Counted from the first letter of the stretch, positions 24,753 to 37,903 are shown. The stretch: 64,000 nucleotides of DNA from Leptodontidium sp. MPI-SDFR-AT-0119 (GCA_020726505.1 JAHLEZ010000001.1:4278001-4342000); one strand, 5' to 3'. Numbers and translations: made by a program. Notes: generated from the letters alone by a model not told the origin.

Positions 24753-27700
24753 ATGCTGAGTGAAGCAACAATTCATGAACAACAGCCTCTTGTCATGCCT
24801 GCCGCAACGTCATCCGCCGGTGCTGGAGCCAATAGTGGGCTGAATAATGGAGAAAATGGTATGTGATCAAGGCGCACATTCTTCCAGTCTGGCAGTCGAA
24901 TATACGGATTGCAGACCATAGCATTGCTTTTCTCTGCCTGTCCTACGTACACAGAAGCAGGACTAATCCATAGCCACAGGTAGCAACGCAAATTCCAAAA
25001 CTGCCAACAACTTCCCCCCACCAAAGACCGATAAACCGAGGCCTCACGTATGCGGAACCTGTCAACGATCCTTTGCTCGATTAGAACATCTCAAACGTCA
25101 TGAGCGTTCCCACACAAAAGAGAAGCCATTCGAGTGCCCTGAATGTGCGAGATGTTTTGCCCGTCGAGATCTGTTACTGCGACACCAGCAGAAACTACAC
25201 ATGACGACAACCCCCTCCTCAAGACCGAGAAACCGAAGAGAAAGTGCTGCAAGCAGTACTGCTGGGCCTGGCAGAGTACGAAAGGGCTCGGTTGTCAATG
25301 GGCATGGATCAGCGACCATGAGACCAAGGGCGAACACCATCAGTCATGTTGATGGAGCCCATATGCAATTAATGGCCGCTGCGAACGTCAATGTTGCCCG
25401 GAATGGAATCGCACCCTCGCATAGCCGCCATCCTAGTCTTGCCGGTCTTCCCATGCAGAATGAGTATCATTTTGGTGGAATGTCTGCAGCTCTGGGCCAG
25501 CGAGGCATCAACCATGGATTGCCTAAATTGGAGACTCACAACTTCAGCAACATTGACTTTGGAGGTGGTCTGAGAACTGCTCCAGCTGTTGGCGGATTTA
25601 ACCCCGAGTTTGACTTTGAAGGACTGCTGTTCGGCCCAGGCTCGACTATTAATCCAAATGCTCTCCATTACAGTGATTCCCCACAGTCTATGGCGATTGA
25701 TGGTGCTTCTCCATACCACCAAGCGTTTCCAGACATGTCCGCAAGTCAGACTCTGGAAGAGAGCTTCGACTGGATGAATGGCTTCCAACACCAGATGTCG
25801 TTTCACGAAGGCAATGAGAACGCAATTGATGGATCATCCCCGTCTGCTATTAGCACCGCTAGCCAGAGCGGGATCAGCGAAGTCATGTTGGACGGTTCTA
25901 ATAATCCCGCAACATCTTCAGCATCGATGTGGCAGCAGTCCATGATGGCCCCTCCTTTGATGACTCCTAACCCATTTGCCATGGATCTTGGTAACCAAGG
26001 CTTCCATGACTTGATGAATGGTGGTCCCATGTCCCCCCACAATCTCTCCCAGAAGCCGAGCGATGCATATTTCTCGACACCACCACCATCGATGAGCTCA
26101 CTTAGTCCTTCTGTTATGCCAGGTATCGCAGCCCAGGGCTTTCATCCGCCAATGAACCTTGGACCAGAAACTCCAATGTCCATGAGTGGTAGCATGCACT
26201 CCATGCTGCCCTTGGCTTCGATTACGGATACTACTCGTCAAGCTCTCCTCGCTGCGCTGGCTCAGTGCACACCTTTTGGAGGCCGGAAGTACTCGTTTTC
26301 AGCAACTACCAGTTCGCCATTGTCTCCTCACTTCCCAGGCCGAGCAAACAGTGTCAGTGACACGAGCCGGAATCTCCCAAGTAAGTTTAGTTTCCCTACA
26401 TCTTTTGTTCTCTGAAGAATTGGAAAGTGGCCTTGCTCTCTTCGATTTCTACCTATTTCATTCAATTTTCTCTCGGCGCCTGCTGATCTCCCATAAGGCA
26501 CTCACGATCTTCAACGCTACATTGGAGCTTATATTCGCTATTTCCATCCTCACCTACCATTCCTACATATTCCTACTCTCTCATTCGACGTCCCAGCGTA
26601 TTCGAATGACGGTCGAGGAAATCCTGGTTTGGTAGGAGGACGTGGATGCCTCATCCTGTCAATGGCTGCAATTGGCGCCCTCTACGAAACGGAGCAGGTG
26701 CAGTCGAAGGACCTCTTTGACTCAGCCAAGAAGATGATTCAGTTGTATCTGGAGGAAAGACGAAAGGCCGACGTGAGGAAGGCAGATCACAGGAAAACTG
26801 GTGTTGACCACGGCCCAAGAGTCCCTGAAAATTCGGTTCATACGCCAGTTTGGCTTGTTCAAGCCATGCTACTGAATGTTGTTTATGGTCACAACTGTGG
26901 AGACAAGACAGCTGGTGATATTGCGAGCACGCACTGTGCCGCTTTAGTCAGCCTTGCGCGAGCAGCTGAATTGCTGAAGCCCCATTCTGCACAGGGCCAA
27001 ACTCAACAAGACGTCCACATGAGTGATGAGGGAATGTCAGAAGAGTGGAACAATGCCGGTATCAAGAGTGAAATGCCAGATGAGCAACAAGATTGGTACA
27101 ACTGGAAGAACATGGAAGAGCGCAAGAGAACTCTCTATGCAGTCTTCATCCTTTCAAGCCTTTTAGTATCCGCTTACAACCATACCCCAGCCTTGACAAA
27201 TTCGGAAATCATGTTGGATCTTCCGTGTGACGAGGAATTCTGGACTGCGGAGACTGCCCAAAGCTTCTATGCAAAAGGTGGTGCTCGGATGGCCGATCAC
27301 AACCAAATCAGATTCCATGATGCTCTGGGTGAGCTGCTGCGTTCCAGCGAAAAGCAGCAGCAACAGATGGCAAACGGACAAGGATACGTAGAGGTTACCA
27401 CTGATCTTCGCCCAAGTACGTTCGGCTGTCTTGTACTTATCAATGCTCTTCACAACTACATATGGGAAACTCGCCAACGACACCACAACAAGATCTGGAC
27501 AAACGAGGAGACTGAGAAGATGCATCGGCATATTGAGCCAGCACTCAAGGCGTGGCAAGCGGCTTGGGCCAGCAACCCCCACCACAGTCTGGAGCGACCA
27601 AACCCTTATGGATTTGGACCTTTGTCTGCCGATAGCATTCCGCTTCTGGATCTGGCTTACGTCCGTCTTTTTGTGAACCTGTCCCGCTCGAAAGAGAAGT

Positions 27701-28514
27701 TCTGGCAGCGTGACTGGGATGGAATGGCGGAGGAACTTTCACGTGGGAGCGAAATCATCCAGCATGCACAGCACTCTCCTGGTTCTAACTCGGAATCAAC
27801 AGAACCATCTGACAACTCAGCCGCCAGTTCTGTTTTTGTCGATTCTCCGCCCACCTCAACTTCCTCGCCGGAGTTTAAAGCTACTGGGTTACCTGTCAAT
27901 GGCAACCATGGAATCTCCCCACCTGTCTCCTCATCAAAACGAGAACGCCACCTACGAAAGGCTGCCTTTTACGCCGCAGATTCGCTCTCGATGTCAGATA
28001 AGCTGGGTGTGACTTTTGCCGACTTCACATCGAGAGAACTTCCATTGCAGTCAGCCATGTGCGCTTTCGATTGTGCTCAGGTTCTCGCAGAGTGGGTAGC
28101 GACTGTTCAGGAACGAGTTGGGCGCTATCTTGGCATTCTAGGAAAGGATGATATTGACTTTGGCCAAGTCCCTGGTATCATGTTGCTGGAGGAAGAGGAT
28201 TGCAAACTGCTCACCAAAGTTCAAGAAGTTCTGAACAGCGCGGAGATCAAGATGAATTTTGAGCTTGCTAGTGTTGGAGCAATCCCACACAGACTTCCTG
28301 GGGCTGATAACTGCGGCTACGGAGGCAAGATATTGAAGGTGACGGCCTACATGCTAGACAGGGCCGCCATCTGGCCTGGTAAGTTAAGGAAGTCCGTACG
28401 TCATGGAAACCACTAATTGAACATCTAGTCACACATCTCATGGCACGTAGTTTGGAGACACAAGCCAATCACATGAGAGTGCGAGCAGAAGAGTCGGTGT
28501 CTCAACGTGAGTAG
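24753..28514 (+). CDS. amdX: C2H2 zinc-finger transcription factor with fungal-specific regulatory domain (AmdX/Adr1 type)
   Basis: Four exons (24753-24858, 24980-26380, 26498-28378, 28429-28514) give 1157 residues; all three introns are GT-AG with consistent phase. Two tandem C2H2 fingers lie at about residues 60-80 (C60, C63, H76, H80) and 88-109 (C88, C91, H104, H109), with RSFARLEHLKRH and RCFARRDLLLRH helices, the pair seen in yeast Adr1 and Aspergillus AmdX. The middle 350 residues are Ser/Met/Asn-rich and disordered. From about residue 430 the fungal-specific transcription factor domain begins (THDLQRYIGAYIRYFHPHLP, then LSFDVPAYS, GCLILSMAAIGALYE) and continues with an ERKRTLYAVFILSSLL helix. 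The architecture and length match AmdX, an activator of amide/nitrogen-source genes in Aspergillus nidulans; that role is family knowledge and not shown here. It could instead be another member of the Adr1-like group. Confidence 0.85.
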
Positions 28515-31500
28515 AGGCACCTCACCTCTATCTCTCCAGTGGAGAAACGGGACAACAAAAGCGAAGATGAGACTTGAAAAGCATACACCAAAAGTATCTT
28601 TCTGTAAAAAGTACGACATTCGGACGGTGGGGGCATACCAGCCTCCATTTACATTTATTCACATGGTACATAAGGGTGGAAAGCTGTCCTTCTGGAGCAG
28701 CATAGTTCTTTGTAGTGGCTGGTGCCCTACTTCGAGGTTCTCACGGTTTAACGACTCGATCATGACACATTCACGAACCTCCTCGAGACGGCGCCACTGC
28801 TTCTTCCCCTTTTACGATTCAGACGCACGCATAAATTCCACGATAATTGCATTCGCACGCTTTTCTCTTCGATGGCCTCAGGCCATATTTGCCCTCATAA
28901 AATATACCATCTCATACATACGATCGTTTGATCTCGAAAAACGCCTTCACTTCTCAACGACAAGAAATTGCTCGTTGGTCTAGGGGCATCCCCTTCTAAG
29001 CACTGGATTTTCGCGGTGTTTTTGTTTGCTGGAGCTATGCTATTTTGCAAGGGATTGAATTCGTTCTGCTTGCATCGATGTTACTGCTTTCGGGACGGGT
29101 GGATGGATTTTTATGGCACGACACGGCGTGTAGGGGGTTTGATTGACGCTTTGCCTTGCCTACTTTGATGACGACGACGAAACAACATGGGGATTGGCGA
29201 AAAATGTGGAGGTTGGCTAAGCGTCTTTTGTCCGTGGAAACAAAAAAACTTGGGTGGAAATGGGATGGGATGGATGGGAAGGTATGCAAGTGGCGTGTGG
29301 AAGGCGCAAGGACTTCAACGCCTGCTTTTCTGGCTGGCTGGATGGATGGATGAATTAGAGGATGGGAAATGGGATGAATGGCCTTCGTGGCATATGATAT
29401 GGCTGAGCTTCATCAAACACGCAGGACTGTGACTTGACTCGCTTTGCTACTTACTTAGCCTGCACAAGCAGTACAGTCAATAAATGGAAACAAGGCAGCC
29501 CACACGAATGGCCATCCCACCATCATCACATCATCTGATCGATCTCATTCCTCTTGCATCAGTAAATCAAATCATGTAACCGTGTAAATACAGCAAAAAT
29601 GTATCTATGTAAGGTGCGTGAATGGGGAATTCAAACATCCATCAATCACATTTCGTCCCAATCCATTTCCATTCCATTCTTCCATGCGAGCTGTCTGTCC
29701 TTTTCCTACCCTAATTTACATGGATCGAGCGAGCGATGGTACTCTGTGGCTTCTCAGGCAACCTGCCAAGATCCTTGCTGAGCGATGAACGAATGCCTGC
29801 TTTCTTTACCTGCAGGATACCTTGAGCCACATCACACCCACCTCTCTCTCTCGGTGCGTCGGAACACCTGTGCCGCTATCCTGCATCTGCAGTGCATTTG
29901 CAGGAGGCAGAAGCATCAAGAATTAAGCATGCAAGCAAGCATAGGTAGGCATGGACCGAATGATCGATCGCATAATGCATGTCCTGTCCTGTCATGTACT
30001 GTACTGTCAAGGGAAGTTCCGAGGGGGCCGCAGTTCTCCCCATAACAGGAATTCGGTAGTTAGTTACCTTTCCTCCGAGATGGAGTGGCTACTCTTTCGT
30101 TAGCTACTACTGTAGCTGATCTGAAATGGTTGAGATGCATGGAGATTTTATGTGCCTAGGCATGAAACTTGAGCGGTAGGTAGGTAGGAAAGGAGGAAGC
30201 TGCAGGAAGCTACAGGAAGCTGCATGGTTAAGGCTTGAGCCTGGGGTTTGGGGCTGCTTTTGCGGGCGTTCAGCTGAGGTCCAGTACCTTTACAACGTTT
30301 GTTCATGCATGATTGGCTTCTTTTGGTGTGTTGTTATTTCGGTGGCTGTTAGGTTGCAGTACCTCCCTTTCTTGTCTGTCTTACATACATGGCATGTACT
30401 TTACTTGATCCACATTCGAGTAGATGGGGTTTCTTTTTGAATGGGTCTGTGGAACGAGATGGGTGTGAGACTTTCGCAATAAAGTATGCGCTAGCCATTT
30501 CAGAGGCGTGTTGAAATGAAATCAAATCAGCAGAAGACAAGAAATGGTGCAGTAGTGTACTGTAGTGTAGTGAGCTGGAAGTGTCATGGTGGGGTTGGCA
30601 AGGCTGAAGACAAGAGGGCATGGCCTTCTTGTGGCTGGCTGGCTGGTGGGCGAAATGAGGAGGGGTAATTCCCCATCTTCTCGTTGCTTTTCCCACCCTT
30701 TGAGAATTATTTTCGATTCCATTGGTGAGTTATGATAGAGTAAGCACGATTTCATTCGCTCACAAGTGTGCAGAGACTTTACCTATTGGCCGCTGAAATA
30801 TGATTGTTCCTTGTTGTAGGGCTGGGAGTTTGAAGGCTTGTTTTTACTATTGTTTTATTCGTGATGTTTTTGGTGCGGGGAGGAGGGGCAGATGAGTGAG
30901 GAATGAGTTGCAAATGGCTTGTGAAAAGTGTCGGATTGGCGAGTGCTGGCTGGCCTAATGCTGTGTTACTGTTGCAAGTACGGCGAAGGCGTGCCTAAGC
31001 CTCGTCATGTACCGTATTCTGGCTGGGCGTAAGCTGAGCTGAAAATCAAAAGGATGGTGAGATGAGGTGAGACAGGAAGAAAAGGCTTGTTTCACTGGAT
31101 TTGGGGTTTGTGTTTCCTGGTGAGGAAAGGTGGGTGTGATATGGTAGGGGGTCAGGTAAGATAGATATAAAGAGGGTGTCTATCCCGTGGGTATTCGGAA
31201 GTACGTTTCTCTTTCTTTGGTTTATCTGAAAAGGGATCACTGAGACAGGAAATTAAGGACGAGGCTTTCACTTTACCCATTTCAAAACAAAGAAAAGAAA
31301 GAAAGACAACACCTCAGTCACCAGACTATCGAGAGTTCCTTCTGAAAGTGTCAAGCGACGACAGCTCACCACCTCCCTACTTCATTTGATTTGATCAGGA
31401 GCCGAGACTGGTCGATAACTTGAGACAAAGAGGGTCAGCAGTTTACTTTACTTCACTTCACTTTACAGCCATACATACATTTCTTGATCCTATTTACTCT

Positions 31501-31537
31501 CCACCCACCTGCCTTCATATATACTCGGTTCCTTCAA
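28515..31537. other. Intergenic, no supported gene
   Basis: A 3-kb gap between two plus-strand genes. Frames are short and biased. Near 28970 there is a 20-base match to the 5' half of eukaryotic proline tRNA without the rest of a tRNA. GGTAGGTAGG runs occur near 30177 and GGCTGGCT runs near 30630. From about 31250 the sequence shows the mixed purine runs and CACTTCACTT-type leader expected of the promoter and 5' leader of the next gene. Confidence 0.45.
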
Positions 31538-33464
31538 ATGCTCACTCGAGTTTCTTCCTTCAGCCTCAGACTCATTCGTCCCAACTACATCTCGGAGTAC
31601 CAAATTTCTGCTACCAATAGTCGAGGCTTCAGTCCGGTGATAAATCAATTTTTCAGTATGAGTTCTACCAGGTTGTCGAATCGACCTGTGGGAAAGAAGT
31701 TTGTAATTGCCTGTGATGGTCAGTATTCTACCAAGTTATATAATAATACCAGGATTTTGAGACTAACGTCGCCTAGGAACCTGGCAGGTATGCAACTCAG
31801 AGTCAGGATGAGCATCGTTTGAGCATAACCTGATGAGAATAACAGAATAGCGACATGGGAGTGGATACCTCTCCATTCTCACCACCCAAGACCCAGATTC
31901 CCACAAACGTAACCCGCATCGTTCGGGCTCTCAACCACCGAGACGAGAAAGGAATCACCCAAATAGCTTTCTATCAACGAGGAATTGGCACCGATAACCT
32001 CGAGGATAAACTCGTAGGTGGTCTCACAGGCAACGACATCGGCGAGCACATCCGCGAAGCCTACGCTTTTCTCGTCAACAACTTCAACCCAGAAACCCAA
32101 AAAGATCTGGATGATGACACCAAACCCCGTGACGAGATTGTCATCTTGGGATTCTCCCGCGGAGCGTACACTGCTAGAGCTATTGCCTCGCTGATCAGTG
32201 ACGTAGGAATTCTGACGAAGATGGGAATGGAGAACTTCTGGTCGATCTTTGGGGATTGGATGAAGCAAGATGTGGAGGGTGAGCAGAGCAAGTGGTTCTT
32301 GGCGACGTATCCAGACGTAGCGAAGAAGTTCCAGGCTGCGAATGGAAAAAAGATTTCGTTTACGGACAAGGAGTATAGAGAGACTTTGATCAATGTGAGT
32401 TTTGGTTGTTGCTACTTTGGATCCGGTGGTGATTGACCGAATTAGGCTGGTTTGACAAGATGGGGAATGCCTGTCCGAGCAGTTGGTGTTTGGGATACTG
32501 TTGGTATGGTTCCCTGGATTCCGACTAATGAATGTATATTGATCTTGGTCAAACAGGTGCTCTCGGTATTCCTTTGCCTTGGAACAGCAAGAACGTCAAA
32601 CCATTCTCATTTGTCAACACCAAAGTCGCCCGAGCCGTCCAACACGCATTTCACGCTTTAGCCATTGACGAACACCGCAACCTCTTCACCCCAACCCTAT
32701 GGGAACTACCAAATGAGGGCCCTGACCAGAAAGTCAACCTCCAAAAGCTAAAACAATGCTGGTTCCCAGGCTCTCACTCCAACGTTGGCGGATCCTACCC
32801 CGACGCCGGAATCTCAAACATAACCCTCTCATGGATGATATCCCAACTGGAAGAGCACGACGGTGGAATCCTCTCCTTCAACCCAGACTACCTCGACTAC
32901 GTGCAAGACCTGAACAACAAGTTCTACGCCACGGAGAAAGAGCCCATCCGACCCTGGGGTTTCGGCAAGCTCTATGATTCTTCCATGGTAACCGACCCCA
33001 TCACACTCGCGCAGTCTTTGAAACCTATCACCCGGACACCAGGTAGATATAACCGCATCAGCACCGAGAACGGAAAACAGACCAATGTCCCTTTGAAAGG
33101 AACAGGCGAGTGCATCCACCGCTGCGTCCGCGTGCGCATCGACGGTGGCGGGAAAGGGCCCGAAGAGAACGTCGATGACACGGTCTTGGAGAAGGCATTC
33201 ACCCTAGTGAAGAAAGCTGCCGGTTTCCACCCTGATAATACTGAAGAGGGCAAATTCTACAAGAGTCCCGCATTGAACAACTTCACGCTCGTGGAGCCGC
33301 CTGCTGTGAAGGGTGCTAAAGACGATTCGGGTCCGGCGGCGGGTGTTTATTGGAAGGGTGTAGACGGGCTGGGAGATTTGCCTGAGGACGGACTGGGGAA
33401 AACGGAAATTAGATTGTTGAGGAGGAGTGTGACTGTTCTTGAACAGAAACCTGCGAAGATATAA
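31538..33464 (+). CDS. DUF2235 alpha/beta-hydrolase protein
   Basis: Five exons (31538-31718, 31777-31787, 31846-32394, 32446-32503, 32557-33464) give 568 residues. The second exon is only 11 bases, but it is needed to build the conserved ACDGTWQNSD motif at about residues 58-67. A GFSRGAYTAR nucleophile elbow (Ser about 168) follows the DEIVILGF strand; later come GVWDTVG, a DEHRNLFTPTLW segment and WFPGSHSNVGG, whose Asp and His residues complete the hydrolase pattern of this family. DUF2235 is related to the catalytic domain of bacterial type VI phospholipase effectors, so lipid or ester hydrolysis is plausible, but the fungal substrate is unknown. The first 40 residues are basic, hydroxyl-rich and almost free of acid residues, which could target mitochondria; a start at 31658 (MSSTRLSNRP) would remove them. 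The gene faces the GT90 gene tail to tail. Confidence 0.85.
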
Positions 33465-34178
33465 GGGAGGGGAGGACAACCCGCTTTGTTTTGCTTGATT
33501 TGGGCTTGCTAAGATCTGTTGCTGGATGGGTGGGTGGAGTTTACTCACCATGAAAACGGAAACAAGCGAGGATTCCGTAAAAGGGGAGAGCGAACAATTT
33601 GTGATTTTCTTGCTTGTTCGGACGGAGGGAGGGTAGGCAAGTAATATGACCTTGAGCTGTGGAGGGAGCTGTTACCAGGGGCCAAATTGTCTGTTGAAGA
33701 TCGAATGAAAGATTGAATGACTATCTCTGGATCTCATATTGTTGTATAATGGGTACTACGGATGTTGTGTTATTTGAACCTTTCCGATGCTAGAGGTGTC
33801 CGTTGTCCAGAATTAGAAGTTATGCGGACAAACTGTTGGCAGTGGAAACCTGGCGCTCTGCACCGACATCTTTGTGCGCAATACCTTGTACCAAAGTCTG
33901 TCGGATAGACTGGTGATTGGCTTTCCACTTCCAGGAGTCTATGACGAAAGTTCCAGGTTAGATATCGCAGCTCCTAGTGACGTTGCTGTAGAGTTGTTTG
34001 GCCAAGAACCTCGCTTAAATCAAACTCCATTTTATTTCGGGGTATCTCAGGTCTGCTACCTAAACAAGGTGCAATTCCTCGTTGATCTCCAGACGCCACA
34101 TTATGCATTAAGACCATCCCATCCCATTCATATTTTCTCCTCTCCTTTGTTCCATCTACCAGTAACTTAGAGCCCGGA
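33465..34178. other. Convergent intergenic stretch
   Basis: A 714-base gap between the 3' ends of the DUF2235 and GT90 genes. It holds their terminators and untranslated ends; no open frame in it has family character. Confidence 0.45.
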
Positions 34179-36224
34179 TTATGAAGGGAAACGGTGCTTC
34201 GCATCGAACCTGTCCATCTCGCTGCCATCACCCGAGTAACCGAGCGCATGTCGATTGTCGTCAATGACCCGCGCATACTCTAGTAGCAACCGGAACGTAT
34301 AGATCTGCGACATGTCAGAATATTTTCAATCAAAATGTAGTCAAGGTCTTACCTCTATATCCTCACGTCTCAATACCTTCTCAGCCCATTCCCGTCCTTG
34401 ACGTCCCAGTTTCCGAGCCTCGAAATCATGTCTGGGAACATACAGGTATCCATCTTTGAGGGCTTCAGAAACCGATCCAACTCTGATGAAATATGCCAAG
34501 ATGCTGTACAGTTCCTCGTATCCGTTGTCGAGCGGGACGAAATGTCTCCAGGCGAAGAGGCGCGAGTCATGCCACTCTCGAAAGATCGTGCTCTTGATAC
34601 CGAGACTTTTGCTGCACAGAAACGCATACCATCGGCCAGAAAAGGAGTGTCCGTCTACATCGATGAGATATTTGGACAGGAATTGCTCTGCCATAGTCGT
34701 TCCGTTCTTGAAAGTGACAATGGCGTCGTAGAAGCTGCAATCTGGCACGCAGGATATAGCATTAGTGAACCCGACGTCTGTGTGCTTTGAGGTGAAATCG
34801 CTGACGTTGAAATTCTCAAAAATGTGGTAAGCGCCTTTCAGATCGGGATCTTCGCTAAGAACTTGAGCGGCTTTATCGGCCATGTATGTGCTGTTGGTGA
34901 AGTGGACAAGTCGTTGACGATGCATGTACTGCCAGTTCTCAGCTGTGTTCACTCCGCCTGAAGTGACACCTCTCCACATTAGGATGTCTTTCTTGTCGTC
35001 CCAGTCGTAGTCGAATTTGGGATCGTATAGATAGCGTTCGTCGTCCATGTAGTACATGTTTGCCGGGAAGAGGATGTCGCTGTTGACATTGACTTTGCAC
35101 TCTCCGAATATTGGAAGGAGCTGCTTGCTAACCATCATGGAACTCGGAGAGAACAGGAGGCCATGCTTATTCTGAATATCAGGACCAACGGTGCATAAAT
35201 CCGAAGAACGGTTGAAATTCGCGACGAAGCCGTGACTGTCCTTATACAACGAATCTCCTCGATCTGGGTTATTGCTCCTTGCTCGGGACTCAGGTGGACA
35301 AGCTTCTCTTGCAATGGGCATGAAAGATTTACCAGCAGCCTCAATGAACTTTGCATGCACAGTTATCGGGGAAGTGTCGTTGTCTTTGAGGAAGCCATCC
35401 ATGTCTCTTGACCATTCGGGGATAGGATCAGGGTAGATTTGCCGACTTGATGCTTCAAGCAAGAGGAGTTCCTGCATATCATCAAATGGAATCACGACTC
35501 GTGGTTGATCGAGTCGATTGATCGAAATATCCATGTCAGGTAGCAAGTGGACAAACGGCTTCACGATCTTAGCAAAAGTTTCAACGCGCCAATTTTCGTT
35601 TGTCAACTTCCAGATCTTATTGTCTCGGATATGGAGCCCAGATAGACCATTCCTTGGATCCTCGTGCATGTGCGCAGCTAATGTCCGTATAATCGCTGGT
35701 TCAAGTCCCCAGAATGGTCTCAGATCATCCATGATTTGTTCGAAGTCGTCGATATTGTAAACCCCTCTCTCGCGTGCGAATTGGTACCATTCTTTAAATC
35801 CTGGAGGAGGGTTTCTCTCATTAATCTTCCGGTACTTCGCCACAGTTTCTCTGAATGTTGTTGATCTCCCATCTTTGTATGCTTTCCATTCCTTGTTGGC
35901 GTCCTTCATGAGGGTAGAGATTGGGTGGTCATCGTTGACTCCTGCATGATCCTCGAAGTATTCTTTGTCGTGGTACCATATAACATCCTAGAGGAAGTAA
36001 ATGTCAGCGAATACTCTTATTACTCTGGTATTTCTTGAAGTAGTGAGATTCACCTCGGATCCGTGCGAATTGCTTGGGCCAGACCAGATGTTCGACGCTG
36101 GGATTGGAACCGATATGTTCTTGATCTTGGGTTGCAAATCGGAGCCAGAAAGATGGACAATATTAGCAAGAAGAAGCATACACCCAAAGAACGCCAGAGC
36201 AAGAACGGTGCGTCTGCCGTCCAT
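34179..36224 (-). CDS. GT90 (CAP10-like) glycosyltransferase, type II membrane protein
   Basis: Three exons on the minus strand (36224-36054, 35987-34353, 34304-34179) give 643 residues, with phase-0 introns of 66 and 48 nt. Residues about 6-25 (RTVLALAFFGCMLLLANIV) form a signal anchor after a short basic N terminus, so the catalytic domain should face the Golgi lumen. The CAP10 domain shows HPISTLMKDANKEW, GFKEWYQFARERG, DDKKDILMWRGVTSGG, KYLIDVDGHSFSGRWYAFL and HDSRLFAWRHFVPLDNGYEEL, all features of PF05686. Members of the family add xylose or related sugars to glycans or capsule polysaccharide (Cryptococcus Cap10) and Rumi adds glucose to proteins; the sugar used here is not predictable. 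The last exon supplies the conserved FRLLLEYARVIDDNR helix, which is lost if the second intron is read through. It is divergent from the uL15m gene, 395 bases between starts. Confidence 0.88.
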
Positions 36225-36619
36225 CTCGAAGTTGTGTTCTGGGATTTACCAGAGCTTTCTGGCTGTGAATGGCTGTCCCAAAGTGGAAAGCATGTCCGTA
36301 GAAAGAGCGAAGAGCCTGTTGGTATTTCAGTATTTCAGAATATACCTTGGACGGCTTAGGACGTGGTTGTTATGGCCTTGGAGGCTTTGGAGACATGTCT
36401 TTCACGAACAATTTTGGGTTGTTCGAAGGTCAACAGATATCTTGAGGCCTAGATCTCGTAGCCTCGTAGCCTCGCAGCCTCGCCAAGGAAACAACCAGGG
36501 TCTGAACGCATTCGCCAATCAGATCACCCCTGTTCGAATGTTAGCGGCATGCTTCTTGCACCTCAAGTTGACTGAGGACAAAAAATGAGGTCGACGATCA
36601 AAACATCACGACAGCAACA
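36225..36619. other. Divergent promoter of GT90 and uL15m genes
   Basis: A 395-base shared upstream region. At 36456-36482 it holds a short tandem of an 8-base unit (TCGTAGCC, last unit TCGCAGCC). I see no clear TATA box. Confidence 0.45.
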
Positions 36620-37565
36620 ATGCCTCCAAGGTTACCAGCGCTCTCAGCGTACTGCCGGGCAGCGCCTACCTCTGCGCAGCCATTGTCAGCATTCCTGCTG
36701 CCATTCATGCAGGCTCGAAATGCTTCAATTCTAGGCAGTCTCTCCGACAATCCAGGAGCATACAACAAGCGTATCCGACGTGGACGTGGTCCATCGTCAG
36801 GGAAGGGAAAGACGTCAGGAAGAGGTCACAAGGGTCAGAAGGCGCATGGAAAAGTACCGGCACGTTTCCAGGGTGGTCAGACACCGCAAGAGATTGTCCA
36901 GGGAGTAAGGGGCTTTGAGAACAGGTTCGTCTTGAATTGAGAATAGGGAGTGGCACGGCCGCTAACGGATTGTTTGCAGATTCTCCGTTGAGATGTCCCC
37001 TATCAATCTCAACAAGATCCAGGAATGGATAGATCAAGGCCGCCTCGACCCTACTCAGCCTATTACCTTGAAGGAATTGGTTGAAACGCGTTGCATGCAT
37101 GGGATCAAGGATGGAGTGAAGCTTCTGGCGAGAGGAAAGGAGGATCTGAAAACACCAATCAACATTTTGGTCTCGCGAGCTTCAACTGCGGCAATCGAAG
37201 CTGTGGAAGCAGCTGGCGGCAAAGTCACCACGAGATACTACACAAAGCCATCCATCAAGAGAATCTTGAGGGGCGAGTCAGTATCAAGCTTCACACCTCT
37301 CGGCATGACACCTCCCCCTGCCGAGGGAGAATCTCCAATCCTCTCTGCCCTTCCCACGAATCGTTTCTTGTATCGCCTTCCTGATCCTACCAGCCGTAAA
37401 GACTTGGAATACTACAGAGATTCGAACAAGAGGGGTTATCTGAGCCATCAAGTGGAAGAGGGCCATGGTCCCAGTTTGTTCTTCAAGACGCCGGGTACTG
37501 GGACGAAGAGGAGAGTCAAGAAAGGTGGCAAGGCGGCGGTGGCGGGAGAAAACAAGTTGTGGTAG
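36620..37565 (+). CDS. mrpl10: Mitochondrial large-subunit ribosomal protein uL15m
   Basis: Two exons, 36620-36924 and 36980-37565, give 296 residues; the 55-nt intron has the less usual donor GTTCGT and the acceptor TTTGCAG. The first 33 residues are Ala/Leu/Arg-rich without acidic residues and look like a mitochondrial presequence. Residues about 49-75 carry the uL15 signature ([27 protein letters not shown]) and continue with ARFQGGQTP. Exon 2 gives [17 protein letters not shown] and [24 protein letters not shown], also typical. The long C-terminal extension is normal for fungal mitochondrial L15 (yeast MRPL10). The protein belongs to the central region of the mitochondrial 54S subunit. 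Confidence 0.9.
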
Positions 37566-37852
37566 ATCCTGGGAGACTTGTAATGTGTATCTTGTACAAA
37601 TATGGGAACTTGTATAGAAACCTGAAATCGGCGATTCCTTTGTAGAACTGTCCATACAGTCAACGTGTCATTCGGTCACTTGTTATGAGATTATGGAGAA
37701 GTCTCAAGATGGTACTTCTTCAGGTTATTTTGCTGTTGCTCTACGCTATTGGCAGTCTGCTACTTCCTTCGTCCGGGTACATCCGTTTTGAATTATGCAC
37801 AATATTCATCGTTGAATGAGGATTTCATTTTGAACGGTTTCTATGTTCTATT

Positions 37853-37877
37853 GGGGGGGGGGGGGGGGGGGGGGGGG
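37853..37877. repeat. Homopolymer of 25 G
   Basis: A run of 25 G on the plus strand lies between two convergent genes, about 27 bases beyond the stop codon of the GH5 gene. On the GH5 transcript strand it would be poly-C in the 3' untranslated part. The exact length may be wrong because such runs are hard to sequence. Confidence 0.85.
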
Positions 37878-37903
37878 AAAGCAAGATATGGAAATCGTTA
37901 TTA

